The notes under the pieces were generated by a model. It was not told the DNA's origin. It searched no databases and saw only the letters and a program-made list of their open reading frames with translations. From positions 133,926 through 197,925 of the forward strand of contig JAEXNR010000052.1 of NCBI GenBank assembly GCA_023439505.1: a stretch of DNA of 64,000 nt, in the 5' to 3' direction. Shown here in pieces: positions 26,131 through 34,359 of this stretch. This DNA comes from Bacillota bacterium (GTDB taxonomy: Bacteria; Bacillota; Clostridia; Lachnospirales; Lachnospiraceae). Position 1 is the stretch's first letter. Every line of letters begins with the position of its first letter. The translations under genes were made by a program, and so were the position numbers.

Positions 26131-26808
26131 TTATTCCACATCTGTTGCTGCCAAAATTGCATGAAATTCCTTGCTTGTATTTATTATTACCTTCTCCTGG
26201 TCAGACAGCAGCATAAAAGCATTACTTATGACCAGCATTACGATTATCAAAATTACCACAAATACCGGCGTCACCGGTCTCAGAGAAATCCTGACTGAAA
26301 TGGCCGGCAATAAGAATGGGAATGCTGCAAAGCTCAGCGAAAAGATAGATGCGATCCATTGCAGCGCCTTGGAATATGTCGCATAATGGATGGTAGACAA
26401 AGAGATGAGTCCGGCTGCACTCCCCATATTGATCAGATTCAGCGTCCAGGGTATCCACTGCCCTGTCAGAGCTCCGTTATGTTCCCCCAGTATCAACAAT
26501 CCAGAGATCAACACCACTTCTCCCAGTATATATCCCAGTACTGTACCATAAATGCAATTCATCTTCCAAAGTTTTCTTACTGAGATCGGTGTCGCATAGA
26601 TATTCTCACTCAAACTAAAAATCTCATAATTGAAGCTGAACATAGTTCCAATGGAAACTGTAATTAACGGAAATATGGCAATTAAGTTTCGAATCGGCAG
26701 CCCCATATAAACATAAAGGTAAAACGCAATGGAGGAAAGCACTATACTTATTCCAGTACTCTTGATAAAGGTCTTATCATGGATCTTAAACCATACATAG
26801 CTATTCAT
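26131..26808 (-). CDS. ABC-2-like exporter membrane subunit (second)
   Basis: 225 residues with about six membrane helices. I see no strong family motif. It overlaps the previous membrane gene by 4 bases and lies in one operon with an ABC ATPase, so it is most simply the second half of the exporter channel. A conserved-looking FSLSENIYATPISVRKLW resembles the coupling segment seen in permeases of this type (compare LPISVKDV in the partner). Confidence 0.75.
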   Translation of the reverse strand: MNSYVWFKIHDKTFIKSTGISIVLSSIAFYLYVYMGLPIRNLIAIFPLITVSIGTMFSFNYEIFSLSENIYATPISVRKLWKMNCIYGTVLGYILGEVVLISGLLILGEHNGALTGQWIPWTLNLINMGSAAGLISLSTIHYATYSKALQWIASIFSLSFAAFPFLLPAISVRISLRPVTPVFVVILIIVMLVISNAFMLLSDQEKVIINTSKEFHAILAATDVE

Positions 26809-27440
26809 AAACTGATACTCCTATTCACCATTTTTTCTCTGCTTACGTCAGAGATTTCTTTCTTCCACAGCACAGCAAACAAAGTAAGACAAGAAATTAT
26901 CATAATGATAAAAATAATGGTATTGATTTTCAGAATAATGATATACCCTAATGTGATGACAGCTTGCAGTAATAAAATAAACCATCTCCCTCTGTTCATA
27001 GATACAACAATCCATTTACCAATACCCATACCAAAACCACAGAGTATGAATCCCATGGATAGAAATACTGCCAGATCCCGTAAGGATAAGTGTATACTAA
27101 GCTGATTCCTCCTATAGATGATAGCGCCCGCCACCACAGTAAGAACGATCTGCGGTATATAGATTGCTGACAGGTAATATAATTTTGATGTTACAACATC
27201 CTTCACACTGATTGGCAGTGTTACAATCACTTCCATGTTCTTAAATAGTTCATTATCTTGAAACACATGGAGGAAACTTCCAAAAAACAGGATTAATAAT
27301 CCAGCCGTCAGCATCTCTCCATATGTTAAATAGATGCTTCCGGCACTGCTTGCCATCATCAGTACGGCGAATAACATGGGGATGACAGGAACGATGGATT
27401 TCCTCCACCCTGTAAATTCTTTAAAACAAAATGCTGTCAT
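26805..27440 (-). CDS. ABC-2-like exporter membrane subunit (first)
   Basis: 211 residues with about six membrane helices. The segment FKNMEVIVTLPISVKDVV after the second helix has the LPIS motif common in ABC-2-type membrane subunits. It follows the ATPase gene by 52 bases and overlaps the next membrane gene by 4. With it and the ATPase it would make a heteromeric exporter. Confidence 0.75.
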   Translation of the reverse strand: MTAFCFKEFTGWRKSIVPVIPMLFAVLMMASSAGSIYLTYGEMLTAGLLILFFGSFLHVFQDNELFKNMEVIVTLPISVKDVVTSKLYYLSAIYIPQIVLTVVAGAIIYRRNQLSIHLSLRDLAVFLSMGFILCGFGMGIGKWIVVSMNRGRWFILLLQAVITLGYIIILKINTIIFIIMIISCLTLFAVLWKKEISDVSREKMVNRSISL

Positions 27441-27492
27441 ACTCTTTTCCTCTTACCTTCTTGTTTTCATTCTCACATTCTTATTTTCATTC

Positions 27493-28230
27493 TTATGCAG
27501 GCTCTTGTGCAACAATCAGTTTCATATATACTTCTTCTAATGATCCGCACTGATATTTCTTCAGAAAATAACCCGTTGTTCCTTTATCCAGTATCCTTCC
27601 CTCCTTGATAAAGGCCAACTGTGTCGCAATTCTCTGGGTTTCATCAAGGTTATGAGAGTTGACAAATATGGTACAGCCCTCCTTCTTTAATTGCAATAAC
27701 AGATTTCGTACCAGAATTTGCCCTTCCAGATCCAGCCCTCTTAAGGGTTCATCCAGGATCAGGAGCTTTGGCTGATGAATTAATGCCCTGGCCAGACAAA
27801 GCCGCTGCTTCATTCCTCTTGAGAAGAATGTTATTTTTGATCCGGCATGTTCTGAAAGTCCGACTAACTTAAGCCCTCTTTCAATTCGCTCTCTTCTCTT
27901 TGCCTTCTCCTCTTTAGGATAGTAAATCCGGTCAAAGAACTCCATGTTATCCCATGCCGATAAGTCCTTAAACAGTCCGAGGTTATCCAAAAGAAATCCT
28001 ATTTTATATTTCTCCTGCCCAAATTCCTTATCGGCTACCGGTATATGATTTACAGATATCTTTCCCGTTGTTGGTGAATAAAGGTTCAAAATTAATCTGA
28101 CAAGCGTGGTTTTTCCCGCGCCGTTTGGACCGATCAGGGAAAATATTTCACCATCATCAATTGTTAAATCAATATGCTGCAGGATTTCTTTATGATCAAT
28201 TATTTTGGATACATCTTGAATTTCTATCAT
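27493..28230 (-). CDS. ABC exporter ATPase
   Basis: 245 residues. Walker A GPNGAGKTT, signature FSRGMKQRL, Walker B LLILDEPLRGLD and switch VNSHNLDE place it with the ATPases of drug, bacteriocin and Na+ exporters (CcmA/NatA type). ATG 28230 has AGAGGAAG upstream. The gene order, XRE regulator, small membrane protein, ATPase and two membrane subunits, suggests a regulated efflux or self-protection system. The cargo is unknown. Confidence 0.92.
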   Translation of the reverse strand: MIEIQDVSKIIDHKEILQHIDLTIDDGEIFSLIGPNGAGKTTLVRLILNLYSPTTGKISVNHIPVADKEFGQEKYKIGFLLDNLGLFKDLSAWDNMEFFDRIYYPKEEKAKRRERIERGLKLVGLSEHAGSKITFFSRGMKQRLCLARALIHQPKLLILDEPLRGLDLEGQILVRNLLLQLKKEGCTIFVNSHNLDETQRIATQLAFIKEGRILDKGTTGYFLKKYQCGSLEEVYMKLIVAQEPA

Positions 28231-28280
28231 ACTCCGCTTCCTCTCTGACAATTATGCCAAGGCAAAAACCCGTGCTTACG

Positions 28281-28700
28281 CTATAATCTCTTCGCATAAT
28301 AGTTAATAAACACTGTGAATAATACACCCTTACCCAAAAGCAAGCCCGCAATCGTTACGATAATCCATTTATCTACCTGCAAGAAGGAGAAAAGTATGAT
28401 ACAGCCTGAAAGCAAATAGGTCATAATGTGACTCACCATTGCGGATGCTTTCTCTTTGATCACAACATTCCGTTCATCCTGTACTTCGATTTGATTCTGA
28501 CGTCGGTATTCCTTTGCTTTCTCTTGCGGCACCACAAAGGAGTAGATCAGATAGCCTGCCCCCAGGACAGTGAATACGCCGCCAAGCCCATATCCAAAAC
28601 CCGATAATGTGGCGGTCTGTTCTGTTACAAAGACCCGGGTGGCCAGATACAGCAATATTATTCCTGTAATACTCATAAATAAATACAATAATCGTCTCAT
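28281..28700 (-). CDS. four-helix membrane protein of the XRE-ABC operon
   Basis: 139 residues. Four membrane helices in two pairs, separated by a charged middle (RRQNQIEVQDERNVVIKEK). The QDERNVVIKEKA segment is typical of a DUF2178-like group found beside XRE regulators in Firmicutes. It has a GAGGG site 6 bases before the ATG. It lies between the regulator and the ATPase; its role is not known. Confidence 0.75.
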   Translation of the reverse strand: MRRLLYLFMSITGIILLYLATRVFVTEQTATLSGFGYGLGGVFTVLGAGYLIYSFVVPQEKAKEYRRQNQIEVQDERNVVIKEKASAMVSHIMTYLLSGCIILFSFLQVDKWIIVTIAGLLLGKGVLFTVFINYYAKRL

Positions 28701-28761
28701 TCAATCCCTCTTTCCGGCAGCTTCCTGCCTAAATTAATATAAAAGGTTTGGGTTTCGTCTG

Positions 28762-28968
28762 TCATTGCCTTTCCTCTGCCTCATAAATAAAAATATCTTC
28801 AATCGTCACATTAAAATACCGTGCGATCTTAAACGCCAACAGAATGGATGGGTTATATCGGCCATTCTCCAACGATCCGATGGTCTGTCTTGACACCTCC
28901 AGATCCTGCGCCATCTGTTCCTGCGTTATCCCGCTTGCCTTTCTGATTTCTTCCAGTCTGTTCTTCAA
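28762..28968 (-). CDS. XRE-family regulator, 68 residues
   Basis: Single helix-turn-helix domain: ITQEQMAQDLEVSRQTIGSLE then GRYNPSILLAFKIARYF and IEDIF, the YgzD-like layout. It starts at TTG 28968 with AGGGGT 6 bases upstream. It leads the exporter operon on the minus strand and probably regulates it and itself. Confidence 0.92.
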   Translation of the reverse strand: MKNRLEEIRKASGITQEQMAQDLEVSRQTIGSLENGRYNPSILLAFKIARYFNVTIEDIFIYEAEERQ

Positions 28969-29102
28969 TTTTGCACCCCTTTCATTTCAATGTAAAGTTC
29001 GCTTTCCATTATTATATTCCTTTCCCCGAAGAATGTCAAGGTAGCTTTCCATTTTATTCTCGAAGACAATTTGAAGCACCGACAAGACGATTCACATGCC
29101 AT

Positions 29103-29149
29103 AAAAAAATGTCTGAAGTGCTTATGAATTCATAAGCTGCTTCAAACAT
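29103..29149 (-). terminator. terminator of the TSUP gene
   Basis: 18-19 base arms (29109-29126 and 29131-29149) pair with two mismatches and a central GAATTC. On the minus strand seven T follow. Confidence 0.85.
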
Positions 29150-29246
29150 CCTTGTGTTCTGACGCTATCTCATTGCCATGTCATGTAATTGTCTGCATCA
29201 CGGGGAGAAGTCCCATGGAATACCGGATTTACCTTCTGTTGCATTT

Positions 29247-29987
29247 TCAGAAAATTATCTTAACGATGCCAGTGATAAATAAAAACAGGATAATAATCCT
29301 TGTCAGCATTCCTTTAGAAACCCGATGAAATACCTTAAGGCCGAATAAGGTGGAAATCACTAATACAATTAGCGCCATCCCGGAATACCCTAATGTTATC
29401 GGCGTTACATTTCCATGGTATATATGCATTAGAAACATGATAAAACCTGCTGCTACAAACGTTGCCTGTGTATTAACAATATACTCGGTTTTATCCTCAA
29501 ACAAACTTCGGTAATAAAATACAATGGGAGGGCCTCCAATTCCCAGCAATCCTCCTATGATACCGCTAAAACCCCCGACCATGATGCTGATTACAGGATT
29601 TGATTTTAATTTCCACATCCCATTCTCATTGAGCATGAATAGCCCAGCAAATAGGATCAGCGTAATCCCCAACGCTATTTTTAATACACTGTTATTAAAA
29701 TGGAACAGCAAATCAGTTCCAACCGCCTGAAAAAAGGAGAAGGATAACGTGGTCACCAAAATCTTTCGTATATTTGGCCATCGTTTCATCCGTATTAAGA
29801 CACTTAAGCTTTGCAGCAGTGACAGCAGGGCACAGATCCCCACAGAAGTTTTAAACCCCAATATTGCCGGGATAAAACTCATAAACAGGATTCCAAAACC
29901 AAATCCAGTGACCCCTTGCAGAAAGGCGGCCGCAAATACGACGATCAAAAATAGCAGTATGCTTTGCGCTTCAGGTAAATAATTCAT
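29247..29987 (-). CDS. TSUP-family permease (TauE/SafE)
   Basis: 246 residues, about eight membrane helices in two similar halves. The first half has FLQGVTGFGFGIL and the second has GGFSGIIGGLLGIGGPPIVFY, the twin G-rich signature of the family. Members export or import sulfite, sulfonates, thiosulfate or organic acids. No metabolic neighbour points to a substrate. A perfect 14-bp palindrome lies 28 bases upstream of the start. Confidence 0.93.
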   Translation of the reverse strand: MNYLPEAQSILLFLIVVFAAAFLQGVTGFGFGILFMSFIPAILGFKTSVGICALLSLLQSLSVLIRMKRWPNIRKILVTTLSFSFFQAVGTDLLFHFNNSVLKIALGITLILFAGLFMLNENGMWKLKSNPVISIMVGGFSGIIGGLLGIGGPPIVFYYRSLFEDKTEYIVNTQATFVAAGFIMFLMHIYHGNVTPITLGYSGMALIVLVISTLFGLKVFHRVSKGMLTRIIILFLFITGIVKIIF

Positions 29988-30014
29988 TATCTATTCCCTT
30001 TTTCCTGTGAATTC

Positions 30015-30028
30015 ATATCGATCGATAT
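30015..30028. promoter_or_regulatory. perfect palindrome upstream of the TSUP gene
   Basis: ATATCGATCGATAT, a 14-bp perfect dyad, flanked further out by TTCA and TGAA. It stands 28 bases before the start codon and is a plausible operator. Confidence 0.4.
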
Positions 30029-30118
30029 AACGTGAATCCATCGGTACTAAAGGATAGAATACCATATTGAGGAGGAACGCATCAACACAAATTGCGGCTT
30101 TTTTAGTCAAACGTTTTC

Positions 30119-30868
30119 TTAACCAAAGTGCCCGCATACATAATCCATTGTCTGCTTCTCCTTGGGATTGGTAAAGATTGTTTCTGTCGTATCAAATTCA
30201 ACCAAATCTCCAAGCAAAAAGAAGGCGGTTTTGTCTGCGATACGAGAGGCCTGCTGCATATTATGCGTAACAATAACTATGGTGTAGGTCTTCTTCAGGC
30301 TCATTAATAAATCTTCAATTTTGTAAGTGGAGATAGGATCCAGTGCACTGGTCGCCTCATCCAGCAAAATCACCTCCGGGTTTAATGCAAGTGTTCTTGC
30401 GATACAGAGACGCTGCTGCTGTCCACCGGACAGATCCAATGCACTCTTTTTTAACCGATCCTTTACCTCATCCCAAAGTGCCGCCGCTTTTAAACTACTT
30501 TCCACAATATCATCCAGCTCGCCTCTTCTTTTTCCATGGTACTTGGGTGCATAGGCAATATTGTCATAGATGCTTAAGGGGAAGGGGTTGGGTTTTTGAA
30601 ATACCATTCCTATTTTCTTACGGACTAACATGGAGTCTATTTTACTGTCATAGATATTGATATTATCATATATTACTTCTCCGGTAATGCTGCAATTGGG
30701 TATGATATCATTCATTTTATTTAGTACCCGAAGAAAGGTTGATTTGCCGCAGCCGGAAGGCCCGATCAGTGCCGTAATCTCATTTTTCTCAATCTCCATA
30801 TTCACGTTGTTTAACGACTGTTTCTCTCCATAAAAGAGATTCAGGTTCTTTATCGAAATAATACTCAT
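30119..30868 (-). CDS. pstB: phosphate ABC importer ATPase
   Basis: 249 residues. Walker [10 protein letters not shown], the PstB-specific NKMNDIIP and [14 protein letters not shown] segments, signature LSGGQQQRL, Walker [14 protein letters not shown] and switch VTHNMQQA. Its ATG shares one base with the pstA stop. It ends the pstSCAB operon. No phoU follows, and the 130-base gap to the next gene shows no other gene. Confidence 0.97.
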   Translation of the reverse strand: MSIISIKNLNLFYGEKQSLNNVNMEIEKNEITALIGPSGCGKSTFLRVLNKMNDIIPNCSITGEVIYDNINIYDSKIDSMLVRKKIGMVFQKPNPFPLSIYDNIAYAPKYHGKRRGELDDIVESSLKAAALWDEVKDRLKKSALDLSGGQQQRLCIARTLALNPEVILLDEATSALDPISTYKIEDLLMSLKKTYTIVIVTHNMQQASRIADKTAFFLLGDLVEFDTTETIFTNPKEKQTMDYVCGHFG

Positions 30869-31749
30869 TATTTATAACTCACTTTCTTCCTGAAGAAACC
30901 CGCGATGATATTCGCTGTCAGGTTTATGATAAATACCAGTATCATTAAGGTAGCAGCCATTGCATATGGTACCCAGCCAGGTGAATTACCTTCCGTTGCA
31001 TACAGATATAGCTGCACGGTCAGCCCTGCTCCAGGCTCAACAATATGTTTTACATAATTGGTCGGCATAATATAGTCCACACCCGCGGTATATAGAAGGG
31101 CTGCGGATTCACTTACAATCCGGCCGATGCTCAGAATAATTGCAACAACAATTCCGGGCAAAGCACAAGGAAGTAAAATGGTACGGATAATGTGCAGCTT
31201 TGATGCGCCCAGAGAAAATGCCGCCTCACGATAGGAGGGATTTACTTGCAGAAGTGCCTCTTCCGTGGTACGAATCATGGTAGGAAGAACAATCAGTGCA
31301 CAGGTAAGTGCACCTGAGAGCATGGACCCGCTGCCGCTGCCGATTCGTATGGTATTTACGAAGAAGGCCAGACCAAACAGACCATATACAATAGAAGGAA
31401 TTCCTGCAAGGATTTCAATGGAAAAGCGAAATGCTGCTATTATCTTCCCCTGCTTTGAATATTCGGCCAGATAGATCGCAGTTCCTACCCCTAACGGTAT
31501 GGAAACCACAAGCGTAATGATAACCGTATATAAGGTATTAATAATCATAGGCGCAATCCCATAGGTTTCATTCAGACGGGAAGGTGCTGTCGTAAGAAAT
31601 TCCCAGGTAATATAAGGGAGTCCTTTTATAATGAGATAGACAATAATCGCAATGACCATTGCAACAACAGCCGCGGTAACAAAATAAATCAAAGCCCGTA
31701 CTGCTATAACGCCAGGTCTTATTTGTTTTTCATAACTACATTTATCCAT
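30868..31749 (-). CDS. pstA: phosphate ABC importer permease PstA
   Basis: 293 residues, six membrane helices. Motifs typical of Pst[38 protein letters not shown] and [12 protein letters not shown] (the coupling EAA loop). It overlaps pstC by 8 bases. It pairs with PstC to form the channel. Confidence 0.96.
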   Translation of the reverse strand: MDKCSYEKQIRPGVIAVRALIYFVTAAVVAMVIAIIVYLIIKGLPYITWEFLTTAPSRLNETYGIAPMIINTLYTVIITLVVSIPLGVGTAIYLAEYSKQGKIIAAFRFSIEILAGIPSIVYGLFGLAFFVNTIRIGSGSGSMLSGALTCALIVLPTMIRTTEEALLQVNPSYREAAFSLGASKLHIIRTILLPCALPGIVVAIILSIGRIVSESAALLYTAGVDYIMPTNYVKHIVEPGAGLTVQLYLYATEGNSPGWVPYAMAATLMILVFIINLTANIIAGFFRKKVSYK

Positions 31750-32620
31750 TCAGATTTCCCGCCTTTTTAATTAAGAAATGAAAAATAGAATTGATAATAA
31801 ATACAAATACAAACAAAACCAATCCTATTCCGATCAATACTCCCCTTGTCTGTTCTGTGGCATAAGACATCTCTGTTACGATGGCTGTCGTCAGGAAACG
31901 TACCGGTTTTAGCATGGATGGCATCTGAGGAATGTTACCTGCCACCATGATGACTGCCATCGTCTCACCCATCGCCCTTCCAACTCCAAGTAATACTGCT
32001 GCCATAATACCGGATTTTGCCGCCGGCAAAACAATGGTGAACAATGCATATTCTTTTCTCACACCTAAAGCATAGGCTGCTTCCAGATAGCCTTTGTTAA
32101 CAGCATTGATGCTTGACTCACTCACACTGATGATGGTTGGAAGCGTCATGATGATCAGGACAATCACGGCCGCCAACATGGAAAGTCCGGACGAGAGATC
32201 AAAGCTTCTCTGTACAAAAGGTACAATAAAGATAAGTCCCATAAAACCATAAATAACGGAGGGTATTCCTGCCAGCAAGCTGATAATCGCCCTGAGAACA
32301 GAGCCCAGCTTCTTTGGCATCATTTGCCCGATGGCCAGTGCCACCAGTATTGAAATGGGAACTGCAAATAAGACGGTGAAAAACGTGGCATAAAATGAAG
32401 ATAAGATAAAGGTTAGTATTCCATATTGGGGGGGCTCATTTGCAGAATTCCATACCGCACCAAATAAAAATTTTCCTAATCCTACTTTTGCAATACTTGG
32501 TCCTCCATTCATCACCATGAAAATTCCAATCAGGATAACCGAAATAATTGTAATTAATGCAAAGGAAAATACAACTGCTTTGAAAATGTCGTTGTATAAA
32601 TACACTTTTTGTTTTTTCAT
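31742..32620 (-). CDS. pstC: phosphate ABC importer permease PstC
   Basis: 292 residues, six membrane helices. Motifs: SILVALAIGQMM, LLAGIPSVIYGFMGL, YLEAAYALGVRKEY and GVGRAMGETMAV. It is separated from pstS by 126 bases that contain a strong stem-loop (32675-32700), as is common where the binding protein is needed in excess. Confidence 0.96.
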   Translation of the reverse strand: MKKQKVYLYNDIFKAVVFSFALITIISVILIGIFMVMNGGPSIAKVGLGKFLFGAVWNSANEPPQYGILTFILSSFYATFFTVLFAVPISILVALAIGQMMPKKLGSVLRAIISLLAGIPSVIYGFMGLIFIVPFVQRSFDLSSGLSMLAAVIVLIIMTLPTIISVSESSINAVNKGYLEAAYALGVRKEYALFTIVLPAAKSGIMAAVLLGVGRAMGETMAVIMVAGNIPQMPSMLKPVRFLTTAIVTEMSYATEQTRGVLIGIGLVLFVFVFIINSIFHFLIKKAGNLNG

Positions 32621-32674
32621 TCTTTTCCTCCTTTCTGCGCTGCTTTAATGTATCTCAACCTCCGGAATTAGCGA

Positions 32675-32700
32675 TTGGCACTGCTATAAAGCAGTGCCAA
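32675..32700. promoter_or_regulatory. stem-loop between pstS and pstC
   Basis: Perfect 11-bp stem TTGGCACTGCT/AGCAGTGCCAA with a 4-base loop and no T-run. It probably protects the pstS end of the mRNA or slows read-through. Confidence 0.65.
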
Positions 32701-32746
32701 AACAAATCCTGACTATTGAAGCATTCAGTTTTTGACCAAGATGTGC

Positions 32747-34129
32747 TTATTTGCTTACTGTTACTTTACAGGTTGCGGTTTTATTTCCATCTTTTGTTAC
32801 AACTGTGATTACTGCATTTCCTGCAGCTTTCGCTGTAACAACACCTGTTGAAGAAACAGTTGCCACCTTAGCATTGGAGGTCTTCCATGTCACATTTTTA
32901 TTGGTTGCATAGGAGGGATTTAATGTTGTTTTTAATGTTACTGTTTTTCCAACCTTAAGTGCAGCTGTTGCTTTGTCTACGCTTACGCTGCTTACAGGAT
33001 ATGCTACTGTTACCTTACAGGTTTTTGTAATATTAGACCCATCTTTTGTCTTAGCTGTGATGGTTGCAGTACCCTCACCAACACCTGTTACTAAGCCGGC
33101 TGTAGATACGGTAGCTACATCCGTGTTAGAAGAAGTAAATGTTAAGGTAGGATCACTTGCATTAGAAGGGCTGACTTCAGGTATTAAGGAATATCTTGTA
33201 CCCGGCATAATGGTTGCGGTATTGCTTCTTAATGTAATGCTTTCTACTTTAACTTTAACAAGGTTGTTCTTAACAAATCCCATCTTATCAATGATCTTCT
33301 GACCATCGGCGCTTGCAATGAAATCAAGAAATGCCTGTGCAGCAGGGGTAATTGCTTTTTGTTTATTGGAAACCAGTAAGAAAGGTCTTTTAATTGCATA
33401 TGTACCATCAGCAACGGTATATTTGGAAGGCGTTACACCTTCTACTTTTAACGGTTTTACCTTGGATTCATCCATATCTCCAAGAGACATATAACCGATT
33501 GCACCGGAGTTATTCTGAACAGACGTCTGAACAACACCCGTACTTGCAAGTGAACCATCAAGCTGAACATCATAGCCACTTGGAAGTGCGGTACCGTAAT
33601 CTGCCTTAAAGAAATCTTCGAAACAGCTTCTTGTACCGGATCCTGCTTCCCGTCCGAAAGGAGCGATCTTAACGCTAGTGGTATAGGAACCATTTACCTG
33701 ATTCCAATTTAACGCTGATGTATCTCTTGTATAGATTTTATAAAGCTGTGCAGGAGAAATCTCCTCCAAAGGATTGTTATTATTTACAACAATAGCAAGT
33801 CCATCCAGACAGATCTGAGTTTTATTCAATACTTCAGCTTCTGCACTTGTTAAAGCTCTGCTGGACATACCAAAATCTACGACACTCTTTGCATCTTTTG
33901 CATCTGTAATACCTGCACCGGAACCGGTAACGTTCTGCTCAACAACTTTGATACCCGGGTTTTTCTGCATAAATGCCTCAGCAAGAGCCTGGATCAGAGG
34001 ATTAACAGAAGTTGATCCTGACAATGTTACAGTTCCTGTCACGTTTGCTGCTGATGCAGTCTGAGGAACATAAACGAAATTTGAAATAACCAATGCCGCT
34101 AACAATACAAATGAAATAATCTTTTTCAT
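32747..34129 (-). CDS. pstS: phosphate-binding protein PstS with two C-terminal Big_2 domains
   Basis: 460 residues. A Sec signal peptide ends near residue 27 (TASA/A), with no lipobox Cys. The phosphate-binding domain (about 30-288) shows GSTSVNPLIQ, GSGAGITDA, DFGMSSRAL and the REAGSGTR phosphate loop. Two bacterial Ig-like (Big_2) repeats follow, about 293-375 and 376-460, each with the pattern S-x-N-x-x-V-A-T-V-S-x-x-G-x-V-T-x-x-x-x-G. Typical Gram-positive PstS is a lipoprotein without extra domains. Here the Ig domains, not a lipid, may hold it at the cell wall. First gene of pstSCAB. Confidence 0.95.
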   Translation of the reverse strand: MKKIISFVLLAALVISNFVYVPQTASAANVTGTVTLSGSTSVNPLIQALAEAFMQKNPGIKVVEQNVTGSGAGITDAKDAKSVVDFGMSSRALTSAEAEVLNKTQICLDGLAIVVNNNNPLEEISPAQLYKIYTRDTSALNWNQVNGSYTTSVKIAPFGREAGSGTRSCFEDFFKADYGTALPSGYDVQLDGSLASTGVVQTSVQNNSGAIGYMSLGDMDESKVKPLKVEGVTPSKYTVADGTYAIKRPFLLVSNKQKAITPAAQAFLDFIASADGQKIIDKMGFVKNNLVKVKVESITLRSNTATIMPGTRYSLIPEVSPSNASDPTLTFTSSNTDVATVSTAGLVTGVGEGTATITAKTKDGSNITKTCKVTVAYPVSSVSVDKATAALKVGKTVTLKTTLNPSYATNKNVTWKTSNAKVATVSSTGVVTAKAAGNAVITVVTKDGNKTATCKVTVSK

Positions 34130-34191
34130 AAAATTGCTCCTTTATAATTATTTTAACTACCTGTTTTATATACTAATTTTACCTTGTACAA

Positions 34192-34241
34192 TGTAAAATC
34201 TGATATCCATAAATGGTAAAATATACGTATAGTTTTGTAAA
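34192..34241 (-). promoter_or_regulatory. TTTACA/TTTACC direct repeats upstream of pstS
   Basis: On the minus strand TTTACA (34241-34236), TTTACC (34220-34215) and TTTACA (34197-34192), spaced 21 and 23 bases, about two helical turns. They resemble the TTAACA-like half-sites of PhoP in Firmicutes, though PhoP sites are usually about 11 bases apart. Confidence 0.35.
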
Positions 34242-34359
34242 TTTCATGTAATTCCACCAGATATATGTAACCTATACCCGCACAGCGCAACATAAAAATA
34301 ACCCTTCAAACCGCAAATCGATAGAATCAATCCCGGTCTGTAGGGCTATTTTGTTATCA

